This document shows positions 21,508 to 32,808 of a stretch of 64,000 nucleotides of DNA, piece by piece (position 1 is the first letter of the stretch; each line of letters opens with the position of its first letter). The notes under the pieces were generated by a model. It was not told the DNA's origin. It worked only from the letters and a program-made list of their open reading frames with translations, and ran no database searches. The position numbers were made by a program, and so were the translations under genes. This DNA is from Scolanthus callimorphus (taxonomy: Eukaryota; Cnidaria; Anthozoa; Actiniaria; Edwardsiidae), in the NCBI GenBank assembly GCA_033964015.1, contig JAWWUD010000114.1, positions 248,001 to 312,000 on the forward strand, in the 5' to 3' direction.

Positions 21508-22402
21508 GCCCGGAAAAGCTGGAAACCTTCTTTGAGATCTTGTTAACTTCGCTTATATCTTTTATTTGTTTGACTAGATCGTCACCAAAGAGTAGTGTTG
21601 TAATCTTGGTAGATTTGGAACACACTGATTGAAAGCTTTTATTAATATGAGGCCTTAACTCATCTCTCCTTTTTAAGGAGGTCAGGAAAAAGCATTCCCC
21701 AAGACGTTCAGCATATCTGAGAGTTGGGGGAGGATACTACCAGGATCAATTTTCTCCTTTTTGTCCTCTGCCTTGATAACATGTTCGAGTGTAATCACAA
21801 GGGCTTGATTAGCCTTTACGATGGGTTTTTGGATGTCCTGAAGGGCAAGGTCCTTCATCCTCACCGGTTTGGGTAAGTCGAACCAGAGTTCTTTATTGAC
21901 ATTTGGTACTGCCAAGAATTCGCAGTTTTTTGGCGTTTGGTATTTTGTTTGGATTTCTTTGACTTTGTCCTCTAAGGGTTTGGTCACGCAATTCCCATTG
22001 ACTATCTTAGCGATCATATCGCTAACCGGAGGACCGAACGCTTCGGAATCCTAACAAATAGACGATAGGATATAACCTTCGTCCGTCTTTCTTCGCTGTC
22101 CGTAGTTAAAGAGTTTTCTACGGAACTAGTGCTCGGCTTCGACCCTTCGGGTGAGCTCGAGTGTGAATTTCAATCGGCCACGAGCTTAGCTCGCTTCTGG
22201 CCTCCTTCAGAAGAATCTTAACCTTTCTCTTGACGAGTTCTGTCAGGGCAGAGACAGACGTGACAATATCGTCGATGCCTAGTTGAGTCTTCATTTCTTC
22301 TACATCGAATTCATAAGTTTCCTCGCCGCCGCGATCTTCGTCTTCGTTGTTAGACTCGTCGAGTTGTACAGCACTCTTATTAACGTCCTCTGTCGCTGCC
22401 AT
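21428..22402 (-). pseudogene. DIRS gag-like region
   Basis: Starts MAATEDVNKSAVQLDESNNE and is acidic, followed by a heptad-like segment (VTSVSALTELVKRKVKILLK). A conserved-looking middle (PKNCEFLAVPNVNKELWFDL) precedes a Ser/Gly/Arg-rich tail. Position upstream of the RT and the composition fit the gag-like protein of DIRS elements. Several frameshifts. The start is the first ATG, and the 5' leader (22403-22600) carries no visible terminal repeat. Confidence 0.65.
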
Positions 22403-22599
22403 AACGCTAGGAGAAATAAAGGCAAGCGAAAAAACTAGCTGATAAGCAGTTTAAGCAATGAACGACGAATGTTCAAAGTAAAGAAATATAAATAAATATA
22501 AAAATACTGACCTGCTTGTGAAAGCGCAAAAGGAAGAACTGATTATTATGCAGCGCGCTTGGGGTTATATACCGTCCTCATTGCATTTCAATTACTTTG

Positions 22600-23200
22600 G
22601 AGAGTGACCGCTGACTTGTTAGTATCGAAGGAAGTATGCAAATTAAGCCCATAATGCGGAGTATATCGGAAGAGAAGGACAAGATATCTCTATAAGGGAC
22701 AAAATCCCAAATCCAAATCCCTTGATGGCAGGTCTCTCTGGTCCAACATTTCGTCTCCTGTTGAAACAACCAAAGCTATACATTGGTAAACACAGGCCAA
22801 TTGTCAACATTGGGCTTTACTATTCAATTTAGAATTGTTAATCTTCCTGTGGAATGTGGGCATCAGTTTTTGATAATGTGTAATTTCAAATATATTCCAT
22901 ATGTGCCACCATGGAGAGAAAAATAAACAGGCAGTAGGAATGGTCAGGACCAGAGGAGGAGTGGCAAGCATCATGATTCAAATGATAAATACGATTCAGA
23001 AGCGTGACGTAATCAGTTTCCTCTCGTTGGCTAAACAGAGAACATCTACATCTTCTTCATTCACTGATTTCTTTATTCACTGATAAAAAAAGAAGCGATA
23101 GAAACACTGAAAACATGCTCGGACGAAACTCCAGAGCTGTTGTACGTCTATTGTGTATCACAGGACGACTTTGATATCCAAAAAGCCAATGATTGGGCAT
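22600..23200. other. No gene recognised
   Basis: Between the DIRS leader and the protease remnant I see no supported gene or repeat. Confidence 0.4.
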
Positions 23201-23209
23201 TGCTGGTCC

Positions 23210-23830
23210 TTCTCTCCTACCAGTAATGGGATTTCAAGGACTTCTACTCCCTCCCCTGCCCCAGCCAAACGAAACTGTGCTTGCATCCAACAACATACGG
23301 TATTGTGGTCCCATTTACCGCTTCTAGGCTCAGGTCTTTCCTGTCCCCTAAAAGTTCTTGTACCCCCTTATTTGCTCCCCCGGAAGGTGGGTTTCCTGCC
23401 ATGCTCTTGAAACTACACTCACTTGCGCGCCTGTGTCCCATAGGACTTCGGTCTATATTCCCTGTATGACACACTCAACCATACACCGGCTCCCAACAAG
23501 TTTTGTCAGTTTCATTTGTTCTTTAGGGGACAAATTACAACTATATGCCAGATTACACTCACTTGCGCGCTTGTGTCCCATAGGACTTCGGTCTATATTC
23601 CCTGTATGACACACTCAACCATCCACCGGCTCCCAACAAGTTTTGTCAGTTTCATTTGTTCTATAGGGTACAAATTACAACTATATGCCTTCTTGGACTT
23701 GCCTGTCAAGCTCCTGGCAGCCATCTTCTATTTCTTGCACTTTCTTGTCCGTATTTCTGAGGCCAGATTGCAACCCTTGAAACTCATGTTGTAGCTCAAC
23801 CATTTTACTTTCAATTATCGTGGTTTAACC
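23210..23830 (-). pseudogene. Retropepsin remnant of a Ty3/Gypsy-like element with a duplicated active site
   Basis: The minus strand gives LWDTGAQVSVVSRAWQETHL, an aspartic-protease active site, followed by QELLGDRKDLSLEAVNGTT. This matches in layout the protease of the Gypsy element at 52 kb (DTGA, then GELLEGQQLNLAAANGS). A 140-bp segment carrying the active site is tandemly duplicated (23414-23553 and 23554-23690), and the second copy reads DTSA. Stops and shifts mark it as dead. A coiled-coil-like stretch (LRNTDKKVQEIEDGCQELDR) lies upstream. Confidence 0.65.
23414..23690. repeat. Tandem duplication, 2 x 140 bp
   Basis: TACACTCACTTGCGCGCCTG at 23414 recurs at 23554 and the copies match for about 137 bases with about five differences. 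Each copy contains the protease active-site codons on the minus strand. Confidence 0.85.
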
Positions 23831-24050
23831 CCAACTGAGGCCATATTTTAGTTCAGTTGATTCACTTTTTCGTCCAAGTTACAAGGCGACTTAGCACTTG
23901 ATCGACTTTCGAGTTCAGTTCTTTGTCATTTCACTCGTGTTTTCTATCAGCTTCGCTTCTAGTACTGTTGATCCTTGTCTTCTTATTTGCTCCTTCTGCC
24001 TGTGAGTAGAACTACTTAATATGACCTTTCTTTCTAACACAGAGTACAAT

Positions 24051-25700
24051 TCATCTATCGACTAAACATTTGTAGGAGCACCGCAAAAACACGTCATTAC
24101 ACGGCCATGGCTCGACCCCCCCCCCCCCCCCCCCTCCGAAAAAAAGAAAAAAAAAGCATAACTTATTTACATTAATTTCATGATAATATGGAATCCAGTC
24201 TAATTTATTAAATAGGTTGATAGTTCGTTCCTCTTTTGTTTTAACACCTAGGATAACTCTGGCTGCCTTTTTCTGTTGTCTAAAAATTCGTCTTATATTT
24301 TGACTTGATGTAGAGCCCCAAACTGCCCCGCCATATAGGAAAACAGGCCTAATGGTGGCATTGTAAAACGCCATTCTTTCTGTTAAGGGTAAGTAATTTC
24401 TAATAGATCTTAAAACTCCTATACGCTTTGAAAGCTTCTTAAAAATGTATTCGACATGCTCATTATACGAAAGGTCAATATAGACTCCCAGCAACTTTGA
24501 TTTGATTTGTGGTTTGTTCTAAAACATGTCCATGATTTACGGCTATCTTCAGTTTATCGCCTTCATTTAACTTCGCCTTTAAACGTGGTCCAGATACAAG
24601 TAATGGTTTTGTTTTACTAGTATTTAACTTGAACCGATTGTTACTTGACCATTCCTCTAGTTCTTTTGTGCTGTCACAAAGCTGCTCACAGAGGCCTAAG
24701 GTGTCTGTATATGGAGACGCCGAGCTGAGAGTAGTATCATCTGCGAATATGTCCACGGTAGTTGGCTGTGAAATTGCCCAGGGAGGTCATTGACAAAAGT
24801 CAGAAAGAGTAGTGGCGAGAGGACAGATCCCTTTGGTACACCGAACGAGGTGGACTGGAACGAGGATTGCGCATTTCCTATAACTGTGCGTTGTTTCCGA
24901 TCACGGAGATATGAGCACAGAAGCTCAAGGCTACCCTTCTCAAGGCCATAGATACGAAGCTTCTCAATCAAGATCTCGTGGTTTACACGGTCGAGTGCCT
25001 TTTGGAAGTCGGCTAAAATCAGACCATTAATATAGTTTTTATCCATGTTGAGAAGCATCCTATGAGTTATGTTAATCAGGGCTGTCTCAGTCGAGAAGAA
25101 TTTCCTGAAGCCGGATTGGAGAGTGTATAGGAGGTTCTTTGCCCTTGGGAATTATGCAAGTGCTTTTCAAATATTTTTGAAAGAACCGGTAATACAGAAC
25201 TCGGTCTGTAATTATTTTTATCACCTTTACTGTTTCCTTTTTGCAGCAGAGTCAATTGGCTTCCTTCCACGCAGTTGGGAAACTTCCCTTTGAGATGCAT
25301 ATATTGATTAATTTGGTAAACGAAGGCGCTATCACAGGAGCAGCTATTTTCAATAAACGAGCACTGACCCCATCTAGCCCAGTTGCTTTACCAGAAGGAA
25401 TGGCTTTAATGAGATCCTGTGTTTGACGCATTGTTCTAGGAGGAAAAGACAGTTTCGCATCAGTTGTCTTATTTTTGCTTACAAAGTCAAGAATGATAGT
25501 TGGATCGAGTTCTCCAGTATCATGACCAATAAGTGACTCAGCTAGACCCGTAAAATGCTTATTAAAAGCCTCGGCGACAATGGTCGGACCTCTGCTGAAA
25601 AGTGATTGTGAGTCTTGTATATTAGGGTACCTGCAGGAGTATCTGTTGGGTGATGGAATTTGTAAAATCTGTGGGGACTAGCAACATCACAAGTGCTTGT
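24051..25700 (-). pseudogene. LINE reverse transcriptase (CR1/Jockey-like), 5'-truncated
   Basis: From the 5' side: PSGKATGLDGVSARLLKIA, LLQKGNSKGDKNNYRPSSVL, PVLSKIFEKHLH, then ILADFQKALDRVNHEILIEK, GLEKGSLELLCSYLRDRKQR and GVPKGSVLSPLLFLTFVNDL. These are followed by FADDTTLSS (FADD box), NRFKLNTSKTKPLLV, LGVYIDLSYNEHVEYIFKKL and FYNATIRPVFLYGGAVWG. These motifs are diagnostic of non-LTR RTs of the Jockey/CR1 assemblage. No endonuclease domain is seen upstream and at least four frameshifts are present. A poly-C tract (about 24116-24135) interrupts the 3' end. Confidence 0.88.
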
Positions 25701-26419
25701 CAACACCTCTTTTCTCTAGTTCCTTAGACACTTCCAGAAGACATTAAAGAGAGTATATGACTTGATTGTAGTGTTGGGGAAAAAGGAAACTGCCATCTTC
25801 CAGTCTGAAAAAAGATTAACAACCTTAAAAACAAACATATGAGTGGCTTCTTCTGGAACAACAGAAGAAGTATCCTGTGAAGACAAACACTGCTCTAAAT
25901 AATCTATTTGGTTTGGTACTGATACAATATCTACAAAAAACACCGGCTCAAAACACTATGGACCAGACCAAAACACTATGGACCTATCTTGTTTTACTAC
26001 TAGAGCGGAACATTTTACTAGGACTCAGCCAATCACAGGCCGTTATAAGAGTTTCCCTCTTCAAGTAGTAAAATGTTACGCCTCTTTTACCAGTTCCTCA
26101 GACATCTGTTTCTGAAATTGTCAAAACAACAGCAATGTGAATGAAAAAACGTTCACTTGATTTGTGTTGGATATATTTAGTTTTGATAGAAAATTCATCT
26201 ACAAGCAAGCTAAGACTAACTTCTCAACTTGGCGCCAGTGATTGAACTGATGTTTGCATGTGTTGATTGACACAACACTGAGCACAAATGCATTGCAGAG
26301 CTTGAAAGCTTCTGCTTCTGCACAACAACTTTATGATTAAGCCTGTAAAAAGATACAATTTAACTTTTTGCTGTGGGTCGTGTGGACGTTTAAAGCAATA
26401 GTTTTAAATACTTGTCTTT
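25701..26419. other. No gene recognised; imperfect palindrome at 26000-26080
   Basis: The only structure is TTTTACTACTAGAG...AACATTTTACT paired with AGTAGTAAAATGTT around 26000-26080. The rest is unassigned. Confidence 0.4.
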
Positions 26420-26459
26420 GTCCTCAGCCCGGTATATTTCCTTTTCTGGTAACACGGAA

Positions 26460-27892
26460 AACAAAGGAATAATTAGTGGATCACAACATTGGGACCTAGT
26501 CCCCTTCCACTTTTCGCACGGCCGTAACAGCGATTTCATTCAAGATGGCGGCTAGACGGGGAAAATCTCGGTAGACCTTCGTTCTCTTGCTAACTGCCTT
26601 TTCAGTCACAGAAGCTACAGTTCAGAGAACAGAACTGACTTCAATACCCAATTATATATGGATTGGCCGTCCACTACACAGTACAAACTCGAAATAACCA
26701 TAGGAATTACGAAAAATGCTGAAGAAACGCCAATGCCAAGGAGCAGTGTGTTTGAAAAGTTTTGGTTTTAAGCTTACCCGCTCAACTTTAGGCAAGACCT
26801 TTTGGTGAATCAACGACCTTTAGATAATTGCGCTAGCATTCACTAAGAATGAATAGAGAAGGAGCTTTACGCTCCAATCAAGTGCAATACATTACAAGAA
26901 CGTTTTTGGGGAAGGAGATGTTTTATGCTTTCACGCCGAAATCCACGCAACTTAAATGGATCGGATAGAACAACGCATTCATTTTGAACTGGTTATTGTG
27001 AAAAGTACACCTCAACTGCAACATAATGGCATTACTGACCGAAGACTCTGTTAACATTCTAGTCGCAAGGAAATGGTGGGCAAACTTCAGGGGCAGATTT
27101 TACACCTTTGGACAAAGTAGAGACTAGCAGTTTCAGTGAGTAGTTGACAAAAATCTTGTACACAGTTCATGTACATTGCACTACAAATTTCTGTGAGACT
27201 GTTTTCAATATCTTAATACTCACAATTGTGAAAAGAAATCATTTCTAATAACACCAAACACTATTTGCAATGTTATTTATACAGGCAGATTGAAAAAATT
27301 GTTTTGCTGTTACTACTGAGTAACATAAGTCTATAGCTTCTAGAAAATACAAAAAGAATTTGAATATCCCTAATATTACCCTGATACAAGATTTATGTCC
27401 ACAAAAGCCTGGAAATTGTTAGATCTCCATATGGATTGACTCTTTAAGCTCATCTCAGAAACTGAACAGCAATACAGGGACAAGCATGTTTATCATTTAT
27501 TTCAGATGTGTACAAGCTTTGGCTTTTGCCGAATATGAAACAGCAAATAATATCAATGTATCCACTTACAATATCAAAACATTTTTCAATGATAAGAAAA
27601 AGGCAGCTGTATTATCTTTTTTGTTCATAATAGAGTATGCAAATGTGTATAACCAGGGGCATAGCCAGGATTTTACATAGGATAGGGGGTAGGGGGGGGG
27701 GCAGGGGACCTTCTGAAGACATTTTAACAAGGCCAGGCCTCCCCCCTGATGAACTATACAAAGATGTTTTTCCTTTCTTTTTTGTATGTGTTTTGTGTCA
27801 CTGCCCACTGAAAACTTCCATGGTAGACCCTTCCTCGACATCTGTCAGTCGTGCCTCGATGACTGATATGCATGTGTCCACCATGTCCTCCT
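26460..27892. other. Left subterminal non-coding region of the 12.6-kb transposon
   Basis: No open frame with support. At 27655-27760 there is a repeat starting CAGGGGCATAGCCAGGATTT followed by a G-rich tract (27685-27705). This looks like a separate small insertion whose other end I could not define. Confidence 0.4.
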
Positions 27893-29795
27893 TCACCTCA
27901 AGAATCCACAGACATGGAATGTGTGCGCCACCCCCAATTTGCCTGTTTTGCACCCACCTCTGGTGCTGGGTGGTGCCCTGGTGGTTGTGGGGCCCCCAGT
28001 AATCTTTCTGGAGACAAAATGAAAACAGTTTCAATTGAAACAAAAATACAATCTCACTTGCATGGGCAAGATTTGACACTTTAAGAGGTTTTGCAAATAT
28101 AAAAAATACCTACGCCATATATTTAGAGGGAAGGTGACCCTATGGAATTTGAGAATGCGAGTTGCATAATTTGTTTTATATGTTGGCAAAAGCAAAATTT
28201 TTATATGGAAATGCAAGGTACAAATTGAGCTCTGTTAATACAAAAAATCATGACACAGATTTTTTTTCCTATAGCATATTTAAAAAGGGATCAGTCACTA
28301 AGAAGTTTTTAAGCAGCATTAGCTACGTGATAACTCCATTGGTTAAAATAATATTTTTTTACAACAATTCAGTTCTTCATTTGTTACTTTGTTTTGCTAT
28401 TTTCTGGGATGACACTTTAAGAGCACATAGCTGAACCTGAGAAATTTCCTTACGATAAAGTAACTTGCATTGTACTTACGCTTTTATTGTGATAATTTTT
28501 CCTTCCTCGAGCAAGTCAAGAAAGGCCTTGTTCAAAAAATACTGGACCCTTCCAATATCTCTTCCAGCCATTTTTGGCATTCGATACTTATCCCCACTTG
28601 ATTTGGAGGTCATGACAACATTTGCAAACTTTGGAGGGATGTTGTCTGGAACACTACAAATCAGTGCTCTGTCATCCACGCCCCTGCCTCTGGTCTAACA
28701 TTGACCATCATGTCAACTGGGCACTTGTGGTACCTAAAGAAGTAAGAAAAACATGCATCAAATATATAGAAAAATATAAAAAATGCGCTGTTCCATTTTA
28801 TATCCATTACCCCCTTATCAAGGAGCCTGGAATTCCCACAAGGGCTGTAGTGTTTGACCCTGATATTTTCACAGCTGTTGTTGTTTACCCCTGGAATTTC
28901 CACAGGGCCATTCAGAATTTCAATGGCCATCCATGTGCAGCATTGGAACTTCCACAGGGGCCACAAGAGACTGTAGAATTTCCACAGTTTTACAGGAGCC
29001 TGGAATATCCACAGGGGTAGAGCAATTCAGGCACACAGCACAGCTACCTGTATGCTAATACACATTTGCGTACCTTGTGTAGCCCCAAAAATACAATAAA
29101 TATACAGCCCAAAATGGGAGTGCAGTGGCATAAAAATGTCTGGCTAAGTGACTGCAATTTCCATTTTAGCCTGGAATGGAAAATTCTGTCACGCACTGCA
29201 TGTCAGTAGATGTGGGACATTTATCAAACAAACTGTTAAAAAACGTGTGCTGCATTTTTGTAGCTGTGGGACACAACTTTGGCATTTGAGATTTGTGAAT
29301 GTGTGGTTCCAGAAAATATCCATTTGTGGGTGTGTGAAAATATTTGCATGGTATTAATCCAGAATTAATACATTGCCACCACAAGGGGAGTTTACCAATA
29401 AGGCTTTTTAACCCCCTGCAATTTCCAGTGAAAAAAATCATTGATTCTATGCGAAACAAGGGCTGAACTAAGCCCCTCTTTCCTTGAATTTCCTGTTCGC
29501 TCCTGGCAGGGTCTGAATTTTTTTTCTGGAATGACGGATTGGTATATGGGTTACAACCTTACCCCTTGATTTTGCCATTGGTAACTGTGATCGTCGTGGT
29601 AGCGTCTCTAACTGCAATAGATGGCAGGTTTCCCGTTTCAGAATATTTCCTAGCTCGGTCACACCACGTGTTCTTATATTCTAATATTGCACTGCTTTTG
29701 AACAGATTTTGAACAGAGCTATCGGGACCGCAGTGGCTCGTATCGAACACAACTTGACCAATATTACTAAAAGGCCACTTAGGCAAGCCATTTTG
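27893..29795 (-). CDS. Unrecognised three-exon candidate gene inside the transposon
   Basis: Exons 29795-29563, 28733-28480 and 28007-27893 are joined by AG acceptors and GTAAGG/GTAAGT donors with consistent phases. The chain reads WPFSNIGQVVFDTSHCGPDS, then GYHKCPVDMMVNVRPEAG, then (after a one-base shift at a GGGG run near 28665) DDRALICSVPDNIPPKFANV, GRDIGRVQYFLNKAFLDLLE and a basic Thr/Arg-rich tail to a TGA at 27895-27893. No start codon is visible in exon 1, so an upstream exon is likely. No family is recognised. It would be the second or third protein of the transposon, or a captured host gene. The shift may be a homopolymer error. Confidence 0.4.
28823..29020 (+). repeat. Degenerate GGAATTTCCACAGGG repeats
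   Basis: Five copies of a motif close to GGAATTTCCACAGGGG occur at about 28828, 28893, 28946, 28976 and 29003 with irregular spacing. They lie in the intron between exons 1 and 2 of the minus-strand candidate gene. Confidence 0.5.
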
Positions 29796-30263
29796 CTAAC
29801 TCAGTTGTAATTAAGAAGATATATTCCAGAGTTTTCAAGCACATTTGTAGGAGGTTTGCACGTTTTCGCACCTCCAGGCGAGCTATAAACATTGCGAACA
29901 GAGGCAAAATTGTGACTAACAGGGCGGGCAAGAGACTAAATATAACTCACCCTCTTGTGCCATAATCTATAAAGTTTTTCTGCTCTAAGGATCTTGTGAT
30001 ATTTTACGACAGAAGATGCAAAATTAGCGGCGAGATGGCTCCACAAATTGTATACACAACAGCCCAACACTGAAAGAACTGGAGAGGCTCTTTCGCGGCA
30101 ATTCCTGGAATGGTGTTATGTTTCACTGGAAATAGTCGATGCTGATTGGACGTGATGCCATTTGGTAGAATGTGATTGGTTGAATTTTGTATGCCTCCTG
30201 CCGTGTTTACCCTGACCATGCCGCGAAATCTGTTTCAGTGTTGTTCTGCTGTTGAAATCGAAC

Positions 30264-31126
30264 ATGGAGAACTTGGCACTCGCTTTTAGGTCGTCAAACG
30301 AAAACAGGTATTCATAAAAACTATACAAATTCCTTCTAAGTAGCTTGGTTTACTCTTACAAAACAGAAAATGTTGAAAAAGTTGATACTGCATCGTTCTA
30401 TCCCCGTATCGTGCGATAGAATGAATCGAGCTAATGAATCGAGCAGCTTTCTGTAAAAATTACGCTCTTAAATCATTGTTTCTCGACTTTTTTAGTTCTG
30501 ATGAATGTCTTCTAAGGTCCTCGGATGATGTACCAAGGCGAAAGACAATCAGAGGCAAAAAAAGCGAAAATCCTGTGGCAGGGAGAGCCAGAGCGGCTTG
30601 CTTGTGCAAACGAAGATCCACATTGTTTAAGAAAAGTCTGCTTCTTCACAAAAAGACCTCAGTAGATGTTCTGCTTATTGTGCAGAATGACAAAGAAAGG
30701 CGCTTTCTTGGCACAGGACGTCTAAGGGACGACTTTATGAACGGCAAGCTTCAAAGTAAAGAATGCCAAGAAGTTACTGAGAAGGAGCTGGATGGACAGG
30801 GAGGCAACGTGTTACCACTGGAAGATACGCCGAGCCCTGTCAATCACGACGAGCGAACACCTATGTCCCGAATCGCCAATCTTGTCAACCCCTCCACAAA
30901 ACGAAGTTTAACTGACCAAATCAACAAAGCAGCGGCGCCAGGAGTTCCCCAGAGAGTAATCGATTTAGTCAATAACAAAGCTACCCCCGTGTTGGTATGG
31001 ATGTTCTCTCATCCTGCTACAAATAATTTGTTGGACAATTATTACAATAAATTATTTCAATATTGCACAATAAGAAAGCGGTTTTGTTATATGATACAAA
31101 TTCTTTTAATGACAAAGACAGAATGA
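30264..31126 (+). CDS. Candidate gene with a weak MADS-box-like motif, inside the transposon
   Basis: Exon 1 (30264-30307, MENLALAFRSSNEN) ends at a GTATTC donor. Exon 2 starts after TTTTTTAG at 30496 in matching phase (SSDECLLRSSDDVPRRK). Residues KRRSTLFKKSLLLHKKTSVD followed by VLLIV loosely resemble the second half of a MADS box, but the fit is short and gapped. A later segment reads MSRIANLVNPSTKRSLTDQI. The frame runs to a stop at 31126, but its last part lies in duplicated repeat sequence, so the true 3' end may be near 31010 or in a missing exon. Divergent from the minus-strand candidate gene whose first visible exon starts at 29795. Confidence 0.45.
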
Positions 31127-31130
31127 AATT

Positions 31131-32513
31131 AATATATAGATTTAGCCACTGGCTAAAAGCGGAGCTCCCGGTTACATATTTTTATAAAAGGGTGCGTTTA
31201 CCTATCTTGTTGGGCCTTTGCTAGGGAAAATTATAAGTCCTGCAAAAGATTAATAATGTGACTTGTCGCGACGTCACTTGCTACAGGAAACATTCGTGTT
31301 CTCCATTGCCATTCTTGCAAATTCAGATTTTTTTATGTTGCATTTCAAAGAGCTCCATACCCACATACTCCGGATGTTTTCTCGACTGTACCCAAGTTTG
31401 TTCGCCTAGCGATGTTGCCTTCTCGAGATATAGACTTTTATAGATTTAATAACGTCATCGATGACGTCATGTCACGTGATCTTGGTAATGCATCCCCCTT
31501 GCCTCCAAAATAAGTTTACCCAAGTTTGGTCACCTAGCGATCTTGCCTTCCTGAGATATTCACTTTTCTAGTTTTGATGACGTCATGTCGCGTGACCCTG
31601 TTTGTGCACCCACCTTGCCTCCAAAATAACTTTACCCAAGTTTGGTAACCTAGCGATGTTGCCTTCTTGAGGTATTGACTTCTAGTTTTTATGACGTCAT
31701 CGATGACGTCATGTCACGTGACTTTGGTGGTGCACTCCCCTTGCCTCCAAAATAACTTTACCAAAGTTTGGTCACCTAGCGATGTTGCCTTCTTGAGATA
31801 TTGACTTTTCTACTTTTGATGACGTCATCGATGACGTCATGTCACGTGACCTTGCTGGTGCATCCACCTTACCTCCAAAATATTTTTACCCAAGTTTGGT
31901 CACCTAGCGATGTTGCCTTCTTGAGATATTGACTTTTCTAGTTTTGATGACGTCATCGATGACGTCATGTCACGTGACCTTGGTGGTGCAATCCCCTTGC
32001 CTCCAAAATAACTCTACCCAAGTTTGGTCACCTAGCGATGTTACCTTCTTGAGATATTGACTTTTCTAATTTCGATGACGTCATCGATGACGTCATGTCA
32101 CGTGACCTTGGTGGTGCACCCCCCTTAACTCCAAAATAATTTTACCCAAGTTTGGTCACCTAGCGATGTTGCCTTCTTGAGATATTGACTTTTCTAGTTT
32201 TAATGACGTCATCGATGACGTCATGTCACGTGACCTTGGTAGTGCACCCCCCTTGCCTCCAGAATAACTTTACCCAAGTTTGGTCACCTATCGATGTTGC
32301 CTTCTTGAGATATTGATTTTTCTAGTTTCGATGACGTCATTCCGGACGAACGAACGAACGGACGAACGAACGAACGGACGAACGAACGCACAAACCGGAA
32401 GTCCATGACAGAATCGTTCGATGCATATACACTTTTGCTTGTTCCTTTTTCTCCTGCATGTAGCTATGGGGCTCCGCACGCGGGCGCCTTCGGCGCCCGC
32501 GGGAGCTCCGCTA
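31131..32513. mobile_element. Helentron-associated (HINE, 'pearl'-like) non-autonomous element
   Basis: Near the left end is AGCGGAGCTCCCG, inverted at the right end as CGGGAGCTCCGCT. Between them is a core of about eight 128-bp tandem repeats (31380-32345), a (GGAC/GAAC)n microsatellite (32344-32393) and a GC-rich hairpin with TTCG loop (32480-32500) shortly before the terminus. Sub-terminal inverted repeats, tandem core, tetranucleotide microsatellite and 3' hairpin are the layout described for HINE/pearl/DINE-1 elements mobilised by Helentrons. The insertion site is defined by the uninterrupted copy at 32886-33060. Confidence 0.7.
31380..32345 (+). repeat. 128-bp minisatellite, about 8 units, each with a CRE-type palindrome
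   Basis: ACCCAAGTTTGGTCACCTAG starts units at about 31390, 31518, 31634, 31760, 31888, 32016, 32144 and 32272. Most units carry the 20-bp perfect palindrome TGACGTCATCGATGACGTCA followed by GTCACGTGAC. The third unit is short (116-126 bp) because one TGACGTCA is missing. The sites match CREB/ATF and E-box consensus words, but no regulatory role is shown. Confidence 0.9.
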
Positions 32514-32570
32514 TAAATTTACAATCTAGAAAATACTATGTACATCAGAATATATTATGCAATATGAATT

Positions 32571-32808
32571 GGGCAATTCCAGAAAATATATGCTCAGGGA
32601 CTGGCGGCACTAGTTTTTGACCCCCCATGCATATAAAATTCCTGAGAGGTTAAACTAGCTTCCAGCCTTGAGAACACCCCCCCCCCCCACCACCACCACC
32701 ACCACCACACCCCTACGCAGTCAGAATTCAGATTTTCAAAACCCCCTCCCATTCAGAATTTCCGAATGGTGCTCGTCCCTGGGATACATATATTTTCTGG
32801 AATTGCCC
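32571..32808. mobile_element. 238-bp MITE, TIR GGGCAATTCCAGAAAATAT, ATT target duplication
   Basis: GGGCAATTCCAGAAAATAT at 32571 is inverted at the right end, with ATT on both flanks. The empty site is preserved in the duplicate copy near 33025. It contains a C tract and (CCA)n at 32676-32706. Same family as 2633-2684. Confidence 0.85.

Larger units (their letters stand above)
13546..22402 (-). mobile_element. DIRS-type tyrosine-recombinase retrotransposon, split by an IS4EU element
   Basis: Reading leftward from 22402: a gag-like acidic region, reverse transcriptase, RNase H interrupted at 20224, then RNase H resuming at 15077 and a tyrosine recombinase to 13546. The two halves are collinear on the same strand and the RNase H match continues across the insertion. 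The order RT, RNase H, tyrosine recombinase without an aspartic protease or DDE integrase is the DIRS signature. Several frameshifts occur, the recombinase C-terminus is missing and no terminal repeats were identified, so the copy is dead. Confidence 0.85.

Noticed and set aside
31380..32345. CRISPR-like array
   Set aside because: Units are near-identical along their whole 128 bp with no unique spacers. It is a minisatellite in a mobile element.
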